A stretch of DNA of 45,720 bases from Gemmatimonadota bacterium. GTDB lineage: Bacteria; Gemmatimonadota; Gemmatimonadetes; Gemmatimonadales; Gemmatimonadaceae. The stretch is from positions 1-45,720 of the forward strand of contig JAJTHG010000026.1 of assembly GCA_021298835.1 (NCBI GenBank). Direction: 5' to 3'. Position numbers and translations under genes: made by a program. Positions 42,407-45,720 of this stretch are shown here, piece by piece. The notes beneath the pieces were generated by a model. It made no database searches and was not told the DNA's origin. It was given only the letters and a program-made list of their open reading frames with translations. The first letter of the stretch is position 1. Each line of letters starts with the position of its first letter.

Positions 42407-43255
42407 TCAGGTCGCGGTGGCCTGTCCGGCCGCCGACGGCCCCTTGATGCCCGGCCGCAGGGGCATCGTCAGCAGCGCGCCCACGGTGCCGTGCTCGCGC
42501 GGCGCCATGTGGGTGTCAATGCCGTAAACCAGCGCCGCCCGCTCGAGAGTCATGAACGTCCCGAAGAGCCGGTCCCACACCGAGAACACGTTGCCGTAGT
42601 TCGAATCGGTCCACGGCAGCACGAAGTGATGGTGGACCTTGTGCATGTCCGGCGAGACGATCACCCACGACAGCGCCCGGTCCAGCCAGCGCGGGAGGGC
42701 GATGTTCGCGTGGTTGAACTGGCTCAGGACCACGCTTGCGCTCTGGTACAGGAAGACCAGCCACATCGGCGCTCCCGTCACCACCACCCCCGCCAGGGTG
42801 AAGACGAATCGCACCACGCTCTCCCCCGGGTGGTGCCGGTTGGCGGTCGTCGTGTCCACCTGCTGGTCGCTGTGGTGGACCAGATGCAGCCGCCAGAGCG
42901 GTGGCGTCTTGTGCTCGACATAGTGTGCCAGCCAGGCGCCGACGAGGTCGAGCAGCAGCAGCCCGAGCAGCGCCTGTCCCCACGTCGGCCACGACGGCAC
43001 GAGGAACAGCACCCCCACCTGCCGCTCGACCGCCCACTGCGAGGCCCCCAGCAGCAGGAAGGCCAGCACGAAGTTCACCACGATCGTCGTGGCGGTGAAG
43101 AAGAGGTTCACCAGCGCGTGCGACCACTTGCGGTACGTGAACCGCTGCAGGGGCGACACCGCCTCCCAGAGCCAGAAGACGGCGATGCCACCGGCGAGAA
43201 TGGCCGCGCGGTGCGACGACGGGATCGTGGCGAAGTAGTCGGCGAGCGGGGACAT
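42407..43255 (-). CDS. Fatty acid hydroxylase/sterol desaturase-superfamily membrane protein
   Basis: A 282-residue integral membrane protein with four to five hydrophobic segments. It has the histidine boxes of non-heme di-iron hydroxylases: His111-x3-His115 (HYVEH), His124-x2-His127-His128 (HLVHH), His141-His142, His182 and His205-x2-His208-His209 (HKVHH). Members hydroxylate or desaturate lipids such as fatty acids, sterols, carotenoids or alkylglycerols. The substrate is unknown here. It is the first gene of the minus-strand run leading to IorAB and Rieske, 51 nt before the DUF5916 gene; a Rieske electron donor at the end of the run is noted but there is no evidence that it serves this enzyme. 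Confidence 0.9.
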   Translation of the reverse strand: MSPLADYFATIPSSHRAAILAGGIAVFWLWEAVSPLQRFTYRKWSHALVNLFFTATTIVVNFVLAFLLLGASQWAVERQVGVLFLVPSWPTWGQALLGLLLLDLVGAWLAHYVEHKTPPLWRLHLVHHSDQQVDTTTANRHHPGESVVRFVFTLAGVVVTGAPMWLVFLYQSASVVLSQFNHANIALPRWLDRALSWVIVSPDMHKVHHHFVLPWTDSNYGNVFSVWDRLFGTFMTLERAALVYGIDTHMAPREHGTVGALLTMPLRPGIKGPSAAGQATAT

Positions 43256-43438
43256 GGGCAGACGGGCGGTGGCGGGCCGCAGGGCGGGGCCTCCCTCGCA
43301 TCCTAGCGCCGCCGGGCGACGCGCGCACTTCCCGGGCGGGCGCCGATCAGGGGTTCTCCGGCCGCCGGCGCGCCGTTCCCCCGATGGTGCCGGTCCACGG
43401 TCGGAAATAACGTGCACTACCATCTTCCGGAGCCCGCG

Positions 43439-43948
43439 ATGGCCACCCTCGACCTGCTGCCCACCGATGTCACCCTCGCGCCGACCCCCATGGTGCAGCT
43501 CGGTGGCCTCGTCGCCGATTCCCCGAGCGCAGTCGGACCCCTCGTACCCGAGGCCTACGCCCGGCTCTTCGCCTTCGTGGGGAAGCACGGCCTGACGGTC
43601 AACGGGCCGCTGATGACGATCTACTACGAGACGGCCCCCGACGGCCGGACCCGCTTCGCGGTGGCCGTGGCCGTCGCCGACCCGAAGCGGCCCGTGCCCC
43701 GGGAGGGACCGATCCAGCTCATCACGCGGCCGGCCATGCGCGCCCGCCAGTTCCTGCACGTGGGGCCCTATGCGGGGCTCTCCAGCACCTACGGCCGCAT
43801 CACCGATTGGATGCTCGCGCACGGAGACATGCGCGAGCCGGCGGACTGGGCGCACTTCATGCCGATGTGGGAGGAATATCTCGACGATCCGGGGATGACG
43901 CCCGAGTCGGAGCTGCGCACGCGCATCGTGTTGCCGCTGCCGGAGTAG
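43439..43948 (+). CDS. Stand-alone GyrI-like small-molecule-binding protein
   Basis: A 169-residue protein with the GyrI/AraC effector-binding fold but no DNA-binding domain. Visible features are the strand-helix pattern PLVPEAYARLFAFVGKHGL, GPLMTIYYE, FAVAVAVAD, ARQFLHVGPYAGLSSTYGRITDWML (with the typical xHxGPYxxL), FMPMWEEYLDDPGMTPESELRTRIVLPL. Glu-containing central strands in such proteins bind hydrophobic cations. The ATG at 43439 has CGGAG 6 nt upstream; a GTG at 43412 would add nine residues. It is divergent from the sterol-desaturase-like gene. Stand-alone GyrI-like proteins are known as gyrase inhibitors or as hydrolases of cytotoxic compounds; either is possible. Confidence 0.85.
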   Translation: MATLDLLPTDVTLAPTPMVQLGGLVADSPSAVGPLVPEAYARLFAFVGKHGLTVNGPLMTIYYETAPDGRTRFAVAVAVADPKRPVPREGPIQLITRPAMRARQFLHVGPYAGLSSTYGRITDWMLAHGDMREPADWAHFMPMWEEYLDDPGMTPESELRTRIVLPLPE

Positions 43949-44037
43949 GCGGCGTCTCGATCACCGCCGGTCGGGCGACGGGGCGAGCAGCAGGGGGCGC
44001 CGGCGCACGTCGCCACGCGCACCGACGCCCCGTGGCA

Positions 44038-44586
44038 TCAGCGGCCTCCCGCGTTGAGCGTGAGCGTCACGTCGCCGATCCACATCACCCCGCTCGTCGT
44101 GTGCACCGCTGCGCCGACGAGCAGCCGCGTCGCGGTCGGCGGCACGGTGACCGTGAGCCGGTGCCGCGCCCAGCGGAGCGGCGCGTGGGCGACGGAGTCG
44201 TAGCTGTTGACGTACGAGAGCCGCTTGCCCGCAGAGTCGGCGGCGAGCAGCCAGATGCCCACGCTCGCCTGCGACGAGTCGCGCATCAGGTGCCCTTCGA
44301 GGGTCACGGAGCGGCCTGCGAACGGCGTCGCGTTCACCCGTTGCAGGAGGCCCGCATACGGCGCCCCGGCCGCGTAAACGACGCGCACCGACGGCGTGCG
44401 CCCACGCCACGCGTTCGCCGCATCGAAGCCGACCGCGACGGCGGTGCCGTCGAGCGCCCAACCGGCGGGAACCGAGTCGCTCGCGCTCGCCGCGACGAGT
44501 CGCGGGTTGGTGGCGAGCGAGGGGCTGGTCGTGACGCACGCCAGCGCGACCGACGCGGCAATCAGGGGGCTTGGCAATACGCGCAT
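44038..44586 (-). CDS. Secreted hypothetical protein with a jelly-roll-like domain
   Basis: A 182-residue exported protein. The N-terminus is a signal peptide; AASVALAC could be a lipobox, though it lacks the usual Leu/Val at -3. The rest is a beta-rich pattern (GWALDGTAVAVGFDAANAWRG, PFAGRSVTLEGHLM, VGIWLLAADSAGKRLSYVNS, APLRWARHRLTVTVPPTATRLLVGAAVHTTSGVMWIGDVTLTL). It resembles the carbohydrate-binding-like domains found at the N-terminus of some S41 peptidases and sugar enzymes. No catalytic domain is present and no function is assigned. A TAGGTTGA element upstream may be its promoter. An in-frame GTG at 44616 is an alternative start. Confidence 0.7.
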   Translation of the reverse strand: MRVLPSPLIAASVALACVTTSPSLATNPRLVAASASDSVPAGWALDGTAVAVGFDAANAWRGRTPSVRVVYAAGAPYAGLLQRVNATPFAGRSVTLEGHLMRDSSQASVGIWLLAADSAGKRLSYVNSYDSVAHAPLRWARHRLTVTVPPTATRLLVGAAVHTTSGVMWIGDVTLTLNAGGR

Positions 44587-44918
44587 GGGCGTGGCTGAAG
44601 GGGACGCGCGGCGCACGACGGTGACTGCCGCCTCGTCAACCTACGTGCGCGGTGCCGCCCGTCGTGAGCGCGCCGCGTCAAGCGGCGTCCGGCGCGGACG
44701 AGCGGCCGTTCACCTCGATGAGTGGTACGGAGCGAGGCCGACGGCGTGTCCGGCTGGGCTCTTGCCTTCACCGGCGTTGGCCAACGGATGGCGGGGTATC
44801 CCGGGAGGGGGACGATTCGGACTCAGGCGGCGAGGAGCACCCGCCATCTGCTGGGGGCTCGGTCTCCCCGGGAATGAACACAGACGCCGAAAGATGCGGG
44901 ATCTTCAGTCAACCCGCC
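44587..44918. other. Gene-free spacer of about 330 nt before the ISL3 remnant
   Basis: Apart from the TAGGTTGA element and a small 6-bp hairpin (44671-44687, CGCCGC/GCGGCG), nothing is recognised. Translation in all frames gives no family-like sequence. The N-terminal half of the ISL3 transposase would be expected here but is not seen, so the element is truncated on this side. Confidence 0.5.
44636..44643 (-). promoter_or_regulatory. Putative -7 element TAGGTTGA for the secreted hypothetical gene
   Basis: On the minus strand TAGGTTGA lies 49 nt before the ATG at 44586 and fits TAnnTT of the Bacteroidetes -7 box. The match beyond TAnnTT is imperfect. Confidence 0.25.
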
Positions 44919-45526
44919 GCCGCCCGCGTCCTGCACGTCGCCGATGATCGGCAGGCGGTCGGCTTGGTTCCCTTCCTTGCCGGATCGAGCGTGGCGCAGC
45001 GTCCGGACACCACCGCGATCGCGATGGACGTGCGGGAGCCCCACCGCAAGACGCTCCGGACGCACGTGCCCGACGCCGTCGCGACGGTCGTGTTCGACAA
45101 GTGCCATGTCATGCCGCACGGGAATACCGCGGTGGAAACGGTGCGGAAGCGGGCGCATCGCGCCTTGGCCGCCGACGGCCCCTCGCCCCTGACTCGGACC
45201 ACGTGCGCCTGGCTCAGGAATCCGGTCAGTCTCTCGGCGACGGCAGGGCGAGCGTTCGTCACCCTGCGGACGAGCACCCTCCAGACGGCTCGGGCGCGGG
45301 CGATGAAGGAGCGCCTGCGGCACCTGTGGGCCTACACCTACCTCGGTGCGCCTCACGCCTCGTTCCGCCGCTGGTGCGGATGGGCCATGCGGCCCCGCCT
45401 CGCGCCGACGACAGACGTTGCCCGAATGCGCCGCGCGCATCTCGACAACATCCTGCCTCCTCGACGTACACGATGGCGAACGTCCTTCACTGCGGGGGGC
45501 TGGACCTCGAGCCGCTTGCCAGCTGA
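44919..45526 (+). pseudogene. ISL3-family transposase remnant, truncated and frameshifted
   Basis: The frame from 44919 reads ARVLHVADDRQAVGLVPFL, AIAMDVREPH (second DDE aspartate), VVFDKCHVMPHGN, RALAADGPSPLTRTTCAWLRN and AMKERLRHLWAYTYLGAP, then RLAPTTDVARM. This order is that of the DDE domain of ISL3 transposases. Around 45462 the similarity stops, and in another frame TMANVLHCGGLDLEPLAS, the usual transposase C-terminus, ends at the TGA at 45524-45526. The segment between (about 50-60 residues, including the catalytic Glu region) is missing and the frame has shifted. The N-terminal half with the first Asp is also absent. The protein cannot be active; terminal inverted repeats were not identified. 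Confidence 0.85.
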
Positions 45527-45555
45527 GAGGACCCACTACCAGCACGCCGAGGCCC

Positions 45556-45720
45556 TCAGGGCAGACGACTGGCGATCAGCAAGTCCCTGATGGGAGTCGG
45601 CAGCTTCTCGAGCAAGTAGTAGAACCAGACCCGTTTGCCGACGTACGAGCGAGCGGGCGGGCGCCTGGCGGTGAGCAGACTGGCGACCTTGTCGGCAACG
45701 ACACGCGGGCTTGATCCGCC
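45556..45720 (-). CDS. C-terminal fragment of a short-chain dehydrogenase/reductase (cut by the window edge)
   Basis: The last 54 residues of an SDR protein are present, continuing past the right edge. The sequence SSPRVVADKVASLLTARRPP, RSYVGKRVWFYYLLEKLPTP and IRDLLIASRL matches the C-terminus of classical SDRs related to 3-oxoacyl and ketone reductases, where this helix-strand-helix closes the fold. The stop is TGA at 45556-45558. The active site (Tyr-x3-Lys) lies outside the window. The ISL3 remnant ends 29 nt from this stop, so the element lies tail to tail with it. Confidence 0.75.
   Translation of the reverse strand, partial: GGSSPRVVADKVASLLTARRPPARSYVGKRVWFYYLLEKLPTPIRDLLIASRLP

Noticed and set aside
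43949-44037. Terminator between the GyrI-like and the hypothetical gene
   Set aside because: Only a 7-bp pairing with a long loop and a loop-less palindrome are found, too weak to call.
44587-44918. N-terminal part of the ISL3 transposase or a small gene
   Set aside because: No frame gives a zinc-finger, helix-turn-helix or DDE-like pattern, and no good start with a ribosome-binding site is seen.
1-45720. tRNA, rRNA, riboswitch or attachment site
   Set aside because: The spacers are short and no cloverleaf, conserved rRNA segment or known riboswitch core was recognised by eye. A covariance-model search would settle this.

Overview
The window is a gene-dense, very GC-rich bacterial chromosome segment. 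It has 29 complete protein genes, one broken transposase and one gene cut by the right edge. The organism is most likely a member of the Gemmatimonadota. This is inferred from composition, from a SusC/SusD pair plus a second TonB receptor, from the many secreted metallopeptidases and prolyl-oligopeptidase-type hydrolases, from an Asp-box (VPS10/BNR) propeller protein, and from a membrane protein kinase fused to a TPR domain. Several upstream regions carry a TAnnTT(T/C)-like element resembling the Bacteroidetes -7 box, which fits an FCB-group relative. No rRNA, tRNA, CRISPR array or intact mobile element is visible.

Layout. 0.1-2.6 kb (+): a secreted M55 D-aminopeptidase overlaps a secreted M24 Xaa-Pro-type peptidase. 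2.7-4.3 kb (-): an FAD amine/amino-acid oxidase and an FKBP lipoprotein. 4.4-6.0 kb (+): a CPBP-type membrane protease. 6.0-11.3 kb (-): a SusC-SusD-DUF4397 operon. 11.5-13.5 kb (-): an M20 amidohydrolase overlapping a methyltransferase. 13.7-16.8 kb (+): the Asp-box propeller. 17-19 kb (-): a TonB receptor. 19.1-24.1 kb (+): a tight run of esterase, S9 hydrolase and a 1064-residue AsmA/DUF748-like protein. 24.2-26.5 kb (-): a GMC dehydrogenase with a C-x5-C-x3-C iron-sulfur motif plus its Tat-exported small subunit. 26.6-28.8 kb (+): a penicillin/AHL acylase-family Ntn hydrolase. 28.9-32.9 kb (-): a Ser/Thr kinase-TPR protein and a PP2C phosphatase. 33.1-34.4 kb (+): a second M20 amidohydrolase. 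34.5-43.3 kb (-): a six-gene run of sterol desaturase-like protein, DUF5916 outer-membrane protein, DPP-IV-like peptidase, IorA, IorB and a Rieske lipoprotein. 43.4-45.7 kb: a GyrI-like protein, a small secreted hypothetical, an ISL3 transposase remnant and the C-terminus of an SDR enzyme.

How the parts fit. Much of the coding capacity serves the envelope. TonB-dependent porins with a surface lipoprotein would import oligomers, and exported peptidases (M55, M24, M20 x2, S9 x2) and an acylase would trim peptides and amides. Two periplasmic oxidoreductase complexes (GMC/small subunit; IorAB with Rieske protein) would feed electrons to the respiratory chain. The kinase/phosphatase pair is the only obvious signalling module.

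The most notable sequence features are: (1) short tandem repeats sitting on gene ends, three of them carrying the stop codon inside the repeat unit; (2) the Bacteroidetes-like promoter elements, two of them close enough to the start codon to give leaderless mRNAs; (3) the FAD-glucose-dehydrogenase-like enzyme without a nearby cytochrome subunit; and (4) the IorAB-Rieske arrangement.
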